A stretch of DNA of 64,000 bases from SKYB61 sp046291925 (lineage in GTDB: Bacteria; Spirochaetota; Leptospiria; Leptospirales; Leptonemataceae): assembly GCA_046291925.1 (NCBI GenBank), contig JBKBRY010000012.1, forward strand, positions 1 to 64,000. Reading direction: 5' to 3'. Shown here in pieces: positions 8,650 through 18,887 of this stretch (its first letter is position 1; each line of letters starts with the position of its first letter). Under the pieces are notes generated by a model. That model did not search any database. It saw only the letters and a list, made by a program, of their open reading frames with translations, and was not told the DNA's origin. A program made the position numbers and the translations under genes.

Positions 8650-10242
8650 ATGACAAAAATACTTGATTACTACCATGTAAAAAAAAACAAAGAATTTATG
8701 CCTTTTAAAATCCAAAATATAAATTTTCAGTTTAACAATTATAAAGAGATGATTTCCTTTGGTTTGAATTCTTTAGATTACTTTTTGGTTCCAGTAGGTG
8801 TTGTAGAAAAAGAAAGCAAAAAAGAAATTTATCCTACTAAAATATTACAAACTTTAAATGAACAGTTTTCTATTTTTGATTTGTTTACAAAAGAAAGTTT
8901 TACTGCAGAAAAAGATACTAAATTCCTTTTACCAAATTTAAAAATTTCTACTTTCGTATTTTTTGGTGTAGGAGCTTTGGATAAAGAAAAAAACTTAGAG
9001 CTTTCTCTTTCTAAAAGTTTGTATTCTACTTTAAAAACAATTACAAAAAAAAGTATAAAAAATATAGGATTAGAAATTTTTAGTTTATTAGAACTTTACG
9101 AAGTTCACCATAAGAAATTGAATATGAAATCTCTACTAACAAACCTTTTGATTTCTTTTTCTGATTATACATACCATAGCTTAGAAGCGAAAGAAGTGAA
9201 TAAAGAAATTGAAAACTTATATATTCTATCAGAACAAGAAATTCCAGAAGAAATAGTTCGGTTTAGCAAATCTGTTATCACTGCAAGAAGTTCTACAATG
9301 GACTTGGTAAATATTCCTGCAAATACCAAAACCACAAATACTTTAGTTAACAAGGCAAAACTTTTAGAAAATTTAGGGTTAAAAGTTACAGTAATAGAAG
9401 ATATAGAATGGATAAGAAAAAATATGCCCTGCTTTTATATTGTATCTAAAGGTTCTTTGAGTTCGGATCCACCCAAATGGATAAAGGTAGAATATTTACC
9501 CAGTACAGAAATTAAACAAAAGATAGCTTTAATTGGTAAAAGTGTTATTTTTGATACTGGTGGATATCAAATTAAACCTGATGATTTTATGAATACTATG
9601 AAAGCAGATATGACGGGTGGAGCAACAATTTTATCAATAGTTGAAGAAATCAAAAAGTTAAATTTACCTTATTTGCAAATTACTGCTTATTGTCCTGCTA
9701 CTCCAAATAAAATTGATTCAGATGCAATGCTTCCTGATTCAATCGTAGAATCTGCTTCTGGAAAAAAAATAGAAATTCGTCATACGGATGCAGAAGGAAG
9801 ATTGACTTTAATAGATGCTCTAACTCTTGCAGAAAAAGATAAAAATGATTTATTTATTGTAATAGCTACTTTAACTGGTGCTGCTGCAAGAGCTGTTGGT
9901 CCAAGAATTGCCCTTATGTCTACAATTAATTCGATTAGACAAGAATTCGAAAAAAGTTGTTTAGAAATCAACGAACCTTATCAATCTTTGGAAGTAGAAG
10001 AGGATGATTTCGAAGATATAAAAAGCAAGTTGGATGGAGCTGATATTACAAATATAGGTTCAGAAAAATATAGAGGTGCTCAGACTGCTGCAGCTTTTGT
10101 GTTTAGTGGTTTGAGTTCTTTGGATAAGCCGGTTTTGCATTTAGATATAGCAGGTGGAGATATGACAAAAGAAGAAAAAGCAACTGGGATTACAATCAAA
10201 GGAATCCTTAATTTTTTATGGAATTTATCCAAAAAATACTAA
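8650..10242 (+). CDS. pepA: Leucyl aminopeptidase (M17)
   Basis: A 530-residue cytosolic metallo-aminopeptidase that removes N-terminal residues from peptides, usually as a hexamer with two metal ions. All expected ligands are visible: Lys and Asp of LIGKSVIFDTGG, Asp of MKADMTGGA, Asp and Glu of HTDAEGRL, plus the catalytic Arg that follows. The usual Asn of NTDAEGR is His here, which is not a ligand. The N-terminal 170 residues are the poorly conserved macrodomain-like part. The upstream 88 bp is shared with the divergent gspK gene. A strong intrinsic terminator lies about 200 bp downstream. Confidence 0.92.
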   Translation: MTKILDYYHVKKNKEFMPFKIQNINFQFNNYKEMISFGLNSLDYFLVPVGVVEKESKKEIYPTKILQTLNEQFSIFDLFTKESFTAEKDTKFLLPNLKISTFVFFGVGALDKEKNLELSLSKSLYSTLKTITKKSIKNIGLEIFSLLELYEVHHKKLNMKSLLTNLLISFSDYTYHSLEAKEVNKEIENLYILSEQEIPEEIVRFSKSVITARSSTMDLVNIPANTKTTNTLVNKAKLLENLGLKVTVIEDIEWIRKNMPCFYIVSKGSLSSDPPKWIKVEYLPSTEIKQKIALIGKSVIFDTGGYQIKPDDFMNTMKADMTGGATILSIVEEIKKLNLPYLQITAYCPATPNKIDSDAMLPDSIVESASGKKIEIRHTDAEGRLTLIDALTLAEKDKNDLFIVIATLTGAAARAVGPRIALMSTINSIRQEFEKSCLEINEPYQSLEVEEDDFEDIKSKLDGADITNIGSEKYRGAQTAAAFVFSGLSSLDKPVLHLDIAGGDMTKEEKATGITIKGILNFLWNLSKKY

Positions 10243-10385
10243 CGCACAAAAATTATGCAATTATTGTTTCATTGAAGTGTTTCTCTTTACAAAATTTGTA
10301 ATTTAATCAAAAAATTTCACTTTTTTTGCTTAACGATTTGTTATTAATTTGACGAGAAAAGGAATTGCTATTTTTTGGAATTATC

Positions 10386-10418
10386 AACATTTCGTGCCAC
10401 AAGTTCGGTACAAATGTT
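10386..10418 (+). other. Long hairpin in the pepA downstream region; candidate 3'-UTR structure or small RNA
   Basis: AACATTT (10386-10392) pairs with AAATGTT (10412-10418), and inside it GTGCC (10394-10398) pairs with GGTAC (10407-10411), leaving one bulged C and an 8-base loop. This makes a 12-bp stem in an otherwise A/T-rich, gene-free gap, 23 bases before a strong terminator hairpin. The rest of the gap (10243-10385) holds nothing I can name apart from a small TTACAAA/TTTGTAA palindrome at 10287-10301. It could be the end of the pepA transcript, a separate small RNA, or one copy of a dispersed palindromic repeat. Confidence 0.4.
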
Positions 10419-10440
10419 TTCGCATGAACACTCTTCCTTT

Positions 10441-10469
10441 CCCCCAGCATCCCCCCTGGGGGTTTTTTT
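10441..10469 (+). terminator. Rho-independent terminator
   Basis: CCCCCAG (10441-10447) pairs perfectly with CTGGGGG (10456-10462) across an 8-base loop and is followed by seven T (10463-10469). This is the strongest GC hairpin I see in the window and would end plus-strand transcripts from pepA or a small RNA upstream. Its tail touches the last codon of the convergent giant lipoprotein gene. Confidence 0.85.
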
Positions 10470-13400
10470 ACCTTATAAGGTTTTGCGTAAAAGGTCTTAT
10501 AAACCAATATTCTTTTTCTGTGGGGTATAATAGAAAAAAATATTTATAAATTCTACTTAGTTTATTTTCTAATGGGAAATTTTGGTTGTCATAAAATTTT
10601 TCAATAAAATTAAGAAGAATGTAGGGAGAATCTATTTGGATATACATTATACCTGCATTATCTGTAAAATTGGTTTCTATATGAATTTCTTCTGGTTCTA
10701 AGAAAGGATTATGAAATTTTTTTTTCTTTATGGTCTTAATAAACAAACCACTTAGAGAATCATCCTGGGTTATCCAAATTGTTTTATTCGGGTTGGATAA
10801 ATAATTTTTGTATTTTAACAATAGGGGTAAGTGAGAATTGAAAACACTGGAATAGAAATTGTCTTTTGAAATTTTGGATTCTAACTTGTAATTTTGGTGA
10901 TAATAAAATTCCTTTCTACTTGTTTTAAATTCTAAAGGATTGATAACAAAAATACTATTTTCTCTATAAAAAAAGGGATGGTACTTATGGATTCCATCGA
11001 ACCAATAGTAAGTGAATTTATCTTTATTTTGAATCTTTGTATATAACTTAGTATAATTTTCAAGCAATTCTTCTAAATCAATAGTTTGTTTAGTAAAATA
11101 GGTGGATTCGTAGAAAAACCTATATAAAGTTTTTCTAAGAGAATCTGCAGGTAGATCATCTTTCATACATTCCCTAAGTTTACATATATAGAAATTAGAA
11201 TTCCATTCAATTATATTAATCCATTCTTCTTTTGGATTTAGATTCGATTGGATTTCTTGAATTTTATTTTTATATTGTTTACTTTTTTGCTCTCTTAAAA
11301 AGGCAAAATTTTGAAAGTTTTCGTAATCTTTTTCTTTTAAAAATCTCATTAAAAATATGTCATAGAGGTTTCTATGGTATTTTTCAGGGATTTTATTCCA
11401 AGATATGTCTTTAAAAATTGCATACAAGTTTTCTTTAGGTTCGTTGATTATTTTGATTATAAGGTCTATTAAATCTATTAAATTTCTTTTATCTTTTGAA
11501 AATTCTAAAAGTAAAGTGTCTTGAATTTTATAATTCATTCCTTTTAGAAAAATTAAGGGGTATAGGATGTCTTGTATATCTCTTTGGATTTCTTGTATAT
11601 TTTTTATGCAATGATAGTTTTTGGAAAAATATTGATAAAATTCAAAAGCAAGATTGTAATCGTTATTTTGAACATATTTTTCTATTACTTTGGAAAGATA
11701 TAGATTTCCTTTTAAGCAAGAGGTTGTATAAAAATTTTCTAATAAATATAATAAATTATTTTTTGCAATTTGGTTTGTATCGTAAGGTAGAGAATCCAAG
11801 AGAAATTTAAACAATAGTTTCTTTTCTAAATCCTCTAAAGAAGAACAGTCGTTTTTTTTGCAAACTATGTTTTCTAAAGGAAAATAGAAACTATTGAATT
11901 TTTCTTTTAAAGTAGAATAGAATAAAAAGCGCATAGTTTGTTTTTCTTCCTGATTTTGTAAGATATGGAAAATAGATTCAAATTTTTTCGAAAAGATACG
12001 AGAAACCATTATATCAGAATTGCTTTCGAAATCTGGGACTGTATTTGTTTTTTCTAATAAATAAAGGCTTAAGTTGCTTTTAAATTTTAGATCTTCCCAG
12101 TTGTGTTTTTTAGATAAATCCAAAACCAGTCTGTAAGAACTGTGGTTGTATAAAAACTCAAGAATAGTCTTCATTAAGCTGGTTTCGTATAGATTGCTAC
12201 TAAGAATGGATTCTATGGATATCCAATTGGGATTGGTTTTTTGTAGTTCTTCAAGTAAGTACAATGTATTTTGAATTTTCGTTGAGGGATAGTTGGGGAA
12301 TTCTTTTAATAATACATTGAAAAATTCTTTTGCTTTTACTAAATGGATTTTAGAATATGCGAGAATGATTTTTGTATAAAAAAACAATAGATCTGTTTTA
12401 TTATTTTTTTCTTTTAGATGCTTCCATAAAAGATTCAAATAATATTCACTCTTAGGATGGGAAGTTTCGATTAAAGTACTAATTATATAAATTGCTTTTT
12501 TGGTTTCTGGAAAAATAGAATAAGAGTTTAGAAACATCTCTAATGCTTTTTTGGGATCTTTTGAATACATTGTCAATCCTTCGTTAAAGTATTTATTGGA
12601 GAGTTCTGAAATATAACTTTTTAAATTTTCCCTTTGGATTAGAATTGACCCCCATAGAAAATGATTGTTATCCTCAAAACTTGCTACACCAAAATGGCTA
12701 TAAAAATCATAAAGAATCCAATTAATAGAAAAAATATCAATATTGCTTGCATTGTACAAATTGTTTTTGTTATTTTCTGATTTTATTAATTTTACTTTTG
12801 AAAAGTTTGGTTTTTTTAGAAAATATTTTACAATTCCTTCCTCTCGATTTGATAAAAGTAAAACCAATGGCAAAATTTCTTGTTTTTTTAAAGTCCAGTC
12901 TTCAGAAAGAAAATCCATGTGCTGATTAAAATAATTTTTATTTTTGATAAAATTGATCTTTTCAGGGGAGTCGATAACAACGGGAGAGTTATCTAAAATA
13001 CTGTTTCGTAAAGCGAAGTGGTAATCTTTCCACTGAGAAAAAATTTCATTCAATTTATAGATATAGATATTTCTATCGGGAATTACTACAAATTCTTTAT
13101 TTTGGATACATGGATCCAAATGATTATCTTTTGCTAAAAAATACCGTATTTGTTTTTTATATACAGATATACAATGGATTTGGTTATCGTATAAAAATAA
13201 ATATAAATATTGTAGGTTAGGGTTGATTTGATTAAAATAGAAAGAGTCGAAGATCAAATAATCTTTAAATTCTGGAAGTTCTTTAGTGAATTCTTTTTTA
13301 TACTGTTCAATTTCGAAGATTAGTTTTTTTAGTTCTTCCCTCTCTTGTCGGGAGCTCTTTTTTTCAAATTGTTTTTTGGTTTCCTTTTCTTTGGTTTCTT

Positions 13401-16400
13401 TAAGTAATCGAATTTTGGATTGGATTTCTGAGAATAAAATATCTATGGTTTTATTTTCAAATCCTATAGGAAGAGAAAAAAATAAATTCTGTAGAACTAA
13501 AAATCTATACTTTTCTTTGGTATCTAAGATCATTTTATAATCTTTTTCGTTAATCAAACAATATATATATTTTTCTACTAAACTTTCGTATTGTAGAGGA
13601 ACTTCTAAAAAATATATAGAAGATTCTAATGCATCCAGTGCGAATTTATAAAATTTTTTAGCTTCGTTGCAATTTTTCTTTAGATAAAAATAATCTCCTT
13701 TGATTTGGTATAGTTCAATAGTTTCTAATGGCAAAGCAAAATCTTGGATCTCTAAATGTACAAGTTCCCATTCTTTTAAGAAACTATCAAGGTAGGATGT
13801 GGGACTTAAAATTAAAAGGGTTTTTAAATAGTTGATATAACCTCTAAAATAGATAAGATTTTTTGAACTTTCATTACTAAAATTTTCAATAAATTTTTTA
13901 AATTTAGCCTGAATTTCTTTTGGGTGAGTTGGATTTTTTGGATCAATAAGCAATCTGTAAAAGCTTACAAGAGAATCTAATAAGTAAAACTCTCTCAGTT
14001 CCCTTTCCACTTGCTCTAAGAGAATTTGCAAGTCCAATTCTTTAAACTTATAATTGGGATTTTCTGTAGTTTTGATTTTTATATATTGTTCTTTTTTAAG
14101 TTTAAAATAGTTTTCTTTAAATTTAATAAGTTCTTTATTAAGTTTATCGATGTTTTCTATTAAATTTTGATTCTCTTCTTTTTTAAGATTTTTTAATTTT
14201 TCTTCTATTTCGTAAAATACTACAGAAAACATATTTTTTAAATTAATAGAATAATCATCGATTAAATTGTTTTTTAAAGAAAATTGGTAGGCATTATAAA
14301 ATGCTTCTAATGATTTCTTGTAGTTCTTTAAGTTAAAATAAATCACTCCTTCTTGATTCAATAAACTAACGTAAGATTCCTTCCCTAATATAACATCTAA
14401 ATCTTTTTTTTTGATGACTTCTTTTTTTCGTTCTATCATTTCTAATGTGCTAAGATAATCGTTTTGATTTTTGAATGTTTTTTGCAAGATACCCAAAGAA
14501 AGGGAATAACTTCTTAAAGAAGAAATTTCTCTTGGAATTTTGCTTTCTCCTATAACTGCAAAATCTTCATTAAAATTTATAAATAATCCTAATAGTCTGC
14601 CTCCTACGGTTTGGGGTAAAAATTCATCATCATTGCGCGATAATCCAATTGATTCTATTTCTTTTAATGCCAAATTGGCATAGTAAAAAGCTAGTTGGTA
14701 ATCTTTATTGTTTAAGAAGCTTAAGGATAAAAAATTATAAACATTGTATTTTTTGATTTCATGATTCGATTCTAAATATTGCAATGCTTCTTTTAAATCC
14801 AAGCTTGCCAAATAAAATTCTTTTTGATAAAATCTGCAAAGAGATTTTAAAATTAAAATACTTACAATTTGAGTTTCATATTTTGATAATTCGTCTTTTA
14901 AAGTCCTACTTTGGTTTTCCCTTGCGTTTTTAGAAAGGGCAATGTTTATTTTTCTTTTTTCTTTTTCGTAATGTTCAAAGATTTTGTTCTGCACTTTATC
15001 TAAGAGTTTTATAGCTTCGCCATAATTTCCTTCGTAATAGTTTGATTTTGCGTAGTAGTAGTAAAACAAGGTTTTTTCTAAATAGTTGCCATTGGATTCT
15101 AAACTAGGTTCTATTTGATTCAAATATTCAATGGTTTTTTTATAATTAAAAATTTTATAATAATTTAAAGCTAAACTAAGATACATTTCTTTTGAGATTT
15201 TTTGATGAAATGACTTTTTTATCTTTAAAGTGCTTTCTAACAACAAGAGATTGGTTTCGTATAATCTTTTGGGGAAAAACTGATTGTATAGAACTCTAAA
15301 AAATATTCCATCGGTTAGTTTCTTTGGTTTTCTTTTGGTTAAAAATCTTAAAAGTCTATCTAAATAACCAGGAGGGTTTAATATACTTTTTTCTCTTCTT
15401 GTGTCGATATAACTATACAAATAAGTTAAAAGTAAAATTGCATCTTCGTAGGTTGGGTCTATAGACAATATATAGAGCAATTGGTTTTCGGCTTCTTTTA
15501 AATCTAATAAAATATTTTTTTTTCTTCTTATTAGTTCGTCATTAGAAATAGAAAAACCTTTAAGAAATAAATTATCATAAAATTTTTCTCTTTCGATTGA
15601 TTTTTGTATTAATGTATAAGCATGTCCATAGAGTACAGAAAATTCTAAGTTCTCTTGAGCCAATTTCCCTGCAACTTCTCTATATCCGTATAAAAGATCA
15701 TTAAATATGACTCCGTCAAATGGATCTTTCTCGACTAATAAATTGGTTAATTCTTCTTTTGTGATTAAAAGAGCTTTTCTCTCTTGCCAATCTATAGAAT
15801 AATTGAATCTCTCTACTGCAAGATCTACTTTTAGTCTATGATAATAGTTAGACCACTTTTGATGAAAATCTAAAAAAATCCCAGCAAGATTTACGTTAAT
15901 AAACAATATATTGATTAAATTTGCATAAGCATAACTAGAAAGATACATTAATTGATTTGCCTCAAAGACCAATTCTGGAGGAATTTTTTTTTCATTATTG
16001 GCTAAATAAGGAGTTACACTTTTACATAAGTTTTCGTATCGAATCTCGTATTCCAGATAGTTGTAATCATCTATTAGTTTTCCTGCTAATGAGTTTGGAG
16101 AACAAAAATCTTTAAGATTGTCCGCATCAATTGAAGTAATTTCCACTAAATTTAAGTCTAAGATTGGGGTTCTGTCTAATAAAGAAAATCTTTCTTTTAA
16201 GTTTTCGTAAATACTTATCGCTGCTTTTCTGTACTTCCTTACAAATTGATTGGAGGCTTCGATGATGCTTTGTATCTCTTCTTTGTCTAGTTCGATGCCC
16301 AAATTTCGTTTGTAAGAATTTATGAATTCATTTCTTGCGGAAAGCAATTCTCTTTCTAAATTTAATTTTTTTAATATATCAATTTTTAATTTTAATGTTT

Positions 16401-18303
16401 TTAGCTTTAATAATCTTAAGTATTCTTTAAAATGATTGCGGATAGAATCTTCTATAGAATTGATTTGTTGTAATGATAAATTAAGTTCTCCTGCCAGATA
16501 ATATTTTTCTGCTTTTATGTATAACGAATAATATTTTAAAAAGTCGAATTGCAAATTTTTGGATAACACTTCCAATTCATCGATGCTTTTTTTTTCAAAT
16601 TCTTTCTCGATTTCTTTAATCAAAATGAAAAGATTTTTGGAATTACCTTCAATTGCTGTATAAAGATACTTTTCTTGCCATTTCTTTCTATCTTCTCTTT
16701 CTTTTTGTAAATGGTATAAAAAAATATAAGAAGATACTTTGCTAAATAATAGAAAATCCTTAGAGACTTGATTCAAATAGTTGATGGAGATATTTTTATC
16801 AATATTCCAAAAAATCTGTCCTAACCGATAGTAAAAATAATCCTTTTGGTAAGGATCTTCTTTGGAAAGAAGCTTTTCGTAATTCTGAATTTTTGTAAAA
16901 GAAATTTCTTTTTCCTTTTCTATTTTTCTAAGGAAGAAACCTATCTCTATAAAAGGATTTTCTTTTTTTCTTAGTTCATAGAATTCTTTAAAATACAATA
17001 ATTTACTTTCATCTTGATTCTTTTTCAAAAAAGAAAGAAGTTCATAAAAAACTTCTCCTTCAATATACAAGAAATTTTTATCCTCAGAAAAGTATTCAAA
17101 GATCTTTTGTAGGGATAGAAAATATAAAGGTGTATTTTCTAAATTTTTAGAATATTCTAATTGTTCAAAAGGATTTTCTTTTTTTGGAATGTTACCCTCG
17201 TAAGTAGTTAAAAAGATATCTTTTTCTTGGTAAATATCCGATATGTAAACAATATTGTCTTTAAAAAACAAGGAGGTATCGTAATGATAAACCATTTTAT
17301 TATCGTTTGTGATTTGTGAAATTAGATTTCCTTCTAAGTCTAAAGATATTAGGTTCCCTTGATCGAATTCATCTAAAATAGAATTTCTGTTTGTATCTTT
17401 GGTAATATGGATAGCAAAGATTTTCGTCAAGTTGAAATTCAATTTTGGTTTGATTACAATTCCTTTTAGTTCCCAAAATTTGGCTTTTGGTTTAAGAATT
17501 TTAAATTCATTGTTATTGAAATTGAGAATTCCTATTTGTGAAGTTATGTTTTGATTTTCAATCAAATTAAAAATTAAAAAATTTTTATTTAAATAAGGAT
17601 AAAAAATTTCTTGATTAAATAGAATTTCGGGTTTTCCTTGAGGTTTACCATTTTTGAGTGGTACTTTCCAAAGAAAGAATTTGTTTGTACATCGATTGGA
17701 AATATAAAATAAAAATTTTCCATCATCGGAAATTAAAGGGAATAATTCTGGAAACTTTCCTTTACATTCAAAAAGATTTGATTTTTCAAAATAAGATTCG
17801 ATATAGGAAGATATATTTAGAGAAAAATTCCAATAATTATAAGTTTCTCTTTTGTTTATATAAAGATCAAAAATTTCTTTTGGCTTTAAAGAAACTATAT
17901 AAATATCTTTTCTTAGGTCCTGCTCGTTGGATTCGTAAGCTAAAAGATATTCAGTTTTATTGATTTTTTTTAGAATTGGATTGGTCTGTTCAGTTGGGTG
18001 TTCAATAATTTTTAATTTTAGAACTGTTTTTAAATCCCTTAAATAAATATCAAAATTACCATCCGAATTTGAAGAATATACTAAAAATCCATCGTCTGTT
18101 AAAGAAAAATCCCTTTCTTCTCCGGGCTGTACAATTATTGGGAATGAGTCTAAAGATTTTGTCTTGCTATAATTTTCAAAGATTTTTTCGTAATGGAATT
18201 CTGGAATTTTCTTTATGGGAGGGGTATAGCAATTTAAAATTAAAACAAAAAGTATTGAAATTTCTAAAAAATATAAATTATTTATACCAACCTTGTTTTT
18301 CAT
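10468..18303 (-). CDS. Giant lipoprotein: propeller-like, TPR and possible CHAT-like regions
   Basis: With the ATG at 18303 (GGAG five bases upstream) the protein has 2,611 residues; an adjacent ATG at 18306 and an upstream one at 18345 are alternatives. The signal ends ILFVLILNC, so Cys25 is the likely lipidated residue. Residues about 45-400 look like a TolB/WD40-type propeller (LTDDGFLVYSSNSDGNFDIY; ISDDGKFLFYISN) with an EF-hand-like DTNRNSILDEFD. About 450-1700 is almost all helical with TPR-like pairs (YLSLALNYYKIFNYKKTIEYL). Near 1690-1900, LYLFLYDNQIHCISVY and EFVVIPDRNIYIYKL resemble the entry strands of a CHAT domain, and a similar pattern recurs near 2360-2611. I see no convincing His/Cys protease dyad. 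Function is unknown; a surface or periplasmic scaffold is a guess. It overlaps the upstream lipoprotein gene by 26 bases. Confidence 0.75.
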   Translation of the reverse strand: MKNKVGINNLYFLEISILFVLILNCYTPPIKKIPEFHYEKIFENYSKTKSLDSFPIIVQPGEERDFSLTDDGFLVYSSNSDGNFDIYLRDLKTVLKLKIIEHPTEQTNPILKKINKTEYLLAYESNEQDLRKDIYIVSLKPKEIFDLYINKRETYNYWNFSLNISSYIESYFEKSNLFECKGKFPELFPLISDDGKFLFYISNRCTNKFFLWKVPLKNGKPQGKPEILFNQEIFYPYLNKNFLIFNLIENQNITSQIGILNFNNNEFKILKPKAKFWELKGIVIKPKLNFNLTKIFAIHITKDTNRNSILDEFDQGNLISLDLEGNLISQITNDNKMVYHYDTSLFFKDNIVYISDIYQEKDIFLTTYEGNIPKKENPFEQLEYSKNLENTPLYFLSLQKIFEYFSEDKNFLYIEGEVFYELLSFLKKNQDESKLLYFKEFYELRKKENPFIEIGFFLRKIEKEKEISFTKIQNYEKLLSKEDPYQKDYFYYRLGQIFWNIDKNISINYLNQVSKDFLLFSKVSSYIFLYHLQKEREDRKKWQEKYLYTAIEGNSKNLFILIKEIEKEFEKKSIDELEVLSKNLQFDFLKYYSLYIKAEKYYLAGELNLSLQQINSIEDSIRNHFKEYLRLLKLKTLKLKIDILKKLNLERELLSARNEFINSYKRNLGIELDKEEIQSIIEASNQFVRKYRKAAISIYENLKERFSLLDRTPILDLNLVEITSIDADNLKDFCSPNSLAGKLIDDYNYLEYEIRYENLCKSVTPYLANNEKKIPPELVFEANQLMYLSSYAYANLINILFINVNLAGIFLDFHQKWSNYYHRLKVDLAVERFNYSIDWQERKALLITKEELTNLLVEKDPFDGVIFNDLLYGYREVAGKLAQENLEFSVLYGHAYTLIQKSIEREKFYDNLFLKGFSISNDELIRRKKNILLDLKEAENQLLYILSIDPTYEDAILLLTYLYSYIDTRREKSILNPPGYLDRLLRFLTKRKPKKLTDGIFFRVLYNQFFPKRLYETNLLLLESTLKIKKSFHQKISKEMYLSLALNYYKIFNYKKTIEYLNQIEPSLESNGNYLEKTLFYYYYAKSNYYEGNYGEAIKLLDKVQNKIFEHYEKEKRKINIALSKNARENQSRTLKDELSKYETQIVSILILKSLCRFYQKEFYLASLDLKEALQYLESNHEIKKYNVYNFLSLSFLNNKDYQLAFYYANLALKEIESIGLSRNDDEFLPQTVGGRLLGLFINFNEDFAVIGESKIPREISSLRSYSLSLGILQKTFKNQNDYLSTLEMIERKKEVIKKKDLDVILGKESYVSLLNQEGVIYFNLKNYKKSLEAFYNAYQFSLKNNLIDDYSINLKNMFSVVFYEIEEKLKNLKKEENQNLIENIDKLNKELIKFKENYFKLKKEQYIKIKTTENPNYKFKELDLQILLEQVERELREFYLLDSLVSFYRLLIDPKNPTHPKEIQAKFKKFIENFSNESSKNLIYFRGYINYLKTLLILSPTSYLDSFLKEWELVHLEIQDFALPLETIELYQIKGDYFYLKKNCNEAKKFYKFALDALESSIYFLEVPLQYESLVEKYIYCLINEKDYKMILDTKEKYRFLVLQNLFFSLPIGFENKTIDILFSEIQSKIRLLKETKEKETKKQFEKKSSRQEREELKKLIFEIEQYKKEFTKELPEFKDYLIFDSFYFNQINPNLQYLYLFLYDNQIHCISVYKKQIRYFLAKDNHLDPCIQNKEFVVIPDRNIYIYKLNEIFSQWKDYHFALRNSILDNSPVVIDSPEKINFIKNKNYFNQHMDFLSEDWTLKKQEILPLVLLLSNREEGIVKYFLKKPNFSKVKLIKSENNKNNLYNASNIDIFSINWILYDFYSHFGVASFEDNNHFLWGSILIQRENLKSYISELSNKYFNEGLTMYSKDPKKALEMFLNSYSIFPETKKAIYIISTLIETSHPKSEYYLNLLWKHLKEKNNKTDLLFFYTKIILAYSKIHLVKAKEFFNVLLKEFPNYPSTKIQNTLYLLEELQKTNPNWISIESILSSNLYETSLMKTILEFLYNHSSYRLVLDLSKKHNWEDLKFKSNLSLYLLEKTNTVPDFESNSDIMVSRIFSKKFESIFHILQNQEEKQTMRFLFYSTLKEKFNSFYFPLENIVCKKNDCSSLEDLEKKLLFKFLLDSLPYDTNQIAKNNLLYLLENFYTTSCLKGNLYLSKVIEKYVQNNDYNLAFEFYQYFSKNYHCIKNIQEIQRDIQDILYPLIFLKGMNYKIQDTLLLEFSKDKRNLIDLIDLIIKIINEPKENLYAIFKDISWNKIPEKYHRNLYDIFLMRFLKEKDYENFQNFAFLREQKSKQYKNKIQEIQSNLNPKEEWINIIEWNSNFYICKLRECMKDDLPADSLRKTLYRFFYESTYFTKQTIDLEELLENYTKLYTKIQNKDKFTYYWFDGIHKYHPFFYRENSIFVINPLEFKTSRKEFYYHQNYKLESKISKDNFYSSVFNSHLPLLLKYKNYLSNPNKTIWITQDDSLSGLFIKTIKKKKFHNPFLEPEEIHIETNFTDNAGIMYIQIDSPYILLNFIEKFYDNQNFPLENKLSRIYKYFFLLYPTEKEYWFIRPFTQNLIR

Positions 18304-18880
18304 CATATCTCCAGCCCATATATTGGAAAGTATTGTTATATTCATCTAAAAATTGATTGGCTAAAGCTTCTTCTTTGGATTTAAGGTATTCATAAATTTT
18401 GTTTTTAGAATTATTTACTATTTCTATTAAAGGATTTACAATTTCTAAATGTTTCTTTTCTGTAGAAATCCTATATTTCTCAGGAAGGATTAAAAAATCA
18501 CCATTTTTATGGATTCCTATATAATTTTTTTTTATATAAAATTCAAGAGTACTTTTATAAAGTAAGATTGTTTCCCATTCGAATCGGATTGCTTCTTCGT
18601 TTTTGAGGAGTTCAGAACTAAAAGGAAAGGAATAACTTGGAGACAAAACAATCCAACCATCAGGAACCAACTCTGTTTTTTCTCCTAAAATTTGTCTTTC
18701 TAATACAGTTTTTTCTGTTGTAAGGGTAATAGGGGGTATATCTACAGAAATACAACTTTTATCAAATATCCAACTAAGCAAGGGATTTTCGAGAGGGTTA
18801 ATTGTTTGTCTAACGGTGGCACATTGCTCAAAAAGGATTGTAAAAATAATGATGAAAAATAATTTACAGCTTTTGTTCAT
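18278..18880 (-). CDS. Hypothetical lipoprotein
   Basis: A 200-residue protein with signal FFIIIFTILFEQCATVRQT, where Cys20 fits a spirochaete lipobox. The body is mixed alpha/beta with no motif I recognise; it ends in an aromatic stretch YMGWRYDEKQGWYK. It sits 7 bases after the AsmA-like gene and overlaps the start of the giant lipoprotein gene by 26 bases, so the three are very likely one transcription unit and may serve one envelope function. Confidence 0.7.
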   Translation of the reverse strand: MNKSCKLFFIIIFTILFEQCATVRQTINPLENPLLSWIFDKSCISVDIPPITLTTEKTVLERQILGEKTELVPDGWIVLSPSYSFPFSSELLKNEEAIRFEWETILLYKSTLEFYIKKNYIGIHKNGDFLILPEKYRISTEKKHLEIVNPLIEIVNNSKNKIYEYLKSKEEALANQFLDEYNNTFQYMGWRYDEKQGWYK

Positions 18881-18887
18881 ATTATCT

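Noticed and set aside
10307..10507. 66-codon minus-strand open frame over the terminator
   Set aside because: It lies across two RNA-type hairpins and the end of the giant gene, with no ribosome site; the residues are a by-product of the palindromes.
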